A DNA stretch of 64,000 nt, taken from positions 1,149,501-1,213,500 of the forward strand of contig NZ_JAIGNU010000001.1 of NCBI RefSeq assembly GCF_019711655.1, in the 5' to 3' direction. The notes under the pieces were generated by a model that was not told the DNA's origin, did not search any database, and saw nothing but the letters and a program-made list of their open reading frames with translations. Position 1 is the stretch's first letter, and each line of letters opens with the position of its first letter. Made by a program: the position numbers and the translations under genes. This stretch comes from Qipengyuania mesophila (GTDB taxonomy: Bacteria; Pseudomonadota; Alphaproteobacteria; Sphingomonadales; Sphingomonadaceae). Positions 63,950 through 64,000 of the stretch are shown here, piece by piece.

Positions 63950-64000
63950 CTTGAGCAATCGGAACTGTCCGCACCCGCTCAGGCAAGTAGCATCAATCGC

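Overview
The window looks like an alphaproteobacterium of the order Sphingomonadales, probably Erythrobacteraceae. This is inferred from the GC-rich coding style, the gene content of the right-hand chromosome, and sites matching the alphaproteobacterial LexA box (GTTC-N7-GTTC). No 16S or other marker gene is present, so the taxonomy is an inference.

Positions 1 to about 48,868 look like an integrated genomic island. Its right end carries a P4-type tyrosine integrase facing away from a CCA-encoding tRNA-Leu (anticodon CAG, 48,869-48,955, minus strand), the usual arrangement for insertion into a tRNA 3' end. No second copy of the tRNA 3' end was seen, so the left end is presumably outside the window.

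The left part of the island (1-27,900) is a metal-resistance region. It holds a Cus-type copper/silver module (cusCBA, a CusF-like lipoprotein, a Tat-exported multicopper oxidase, a copper P-type ATPase), a cytochrome c/FTR1 iron permease fusion, and a short CDF transporter with a divergent MerR regulator and a perfect operator. An acetolactate-synthase-like/aldehyde dehydrogenase pair follows. Then comes a Czc-type divalent-cation module (His-rich periplasmic protein, czcCBA, SpoIIAA-like protein, CDF, CDF remnant) and a DmeF-type CDF.

The middle part (28,000-47,460) is the island backbone: a DUF2493/SLOG protein, ArdC-type antirestriction protein, ParB-like protein, a giant methyltransferase/Strawberry-notch helicase, a CHC2-Toprim primase-like protein, a lytic transglycosylase, a thermonuclease and small proteins. 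Between ardC and parB, in the opposite orientation, lies a compact five-gene cargo operon (30,979-38,181). It encodes a SIS-HAD fusion, a phosphoribosyltransferase-like protein, an AAA/ORC-like P-loop ATPase, an unrecognised protein and a PfkB kinase with a possible zinc knuckle. Its genes are translationally coupled, and a perfect LexA-type box lies 45 bp upstream. It is the best candidate for a little-described system, plausibly a nucleotide/sugar-phosphate-based stress or conflict system. Two more LexA-type boxes lie upstream of the transglycosylase/nuclease genes and of the integrase, which suggests the element's cargo and mobility respond together to DNA damage.

From 48,956 to 64,000 the sequence is ordinary chromosome: an NDUFA9-like SDR, NfeD plus an SPFH protein, a beta-lactamase-like serine hydrolase, a dienelactone hydrolase, a PQQ quinohemoprotein dehydrogenase, a DSP-like phosphatase, purU, nitronate monooxygenase, purT, lysC, ubiG, a GDPD phosphodiesterase and an ArsC/Spx-like protein. 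No rRNA, CRISPR array, transposase or IS element was recognised.
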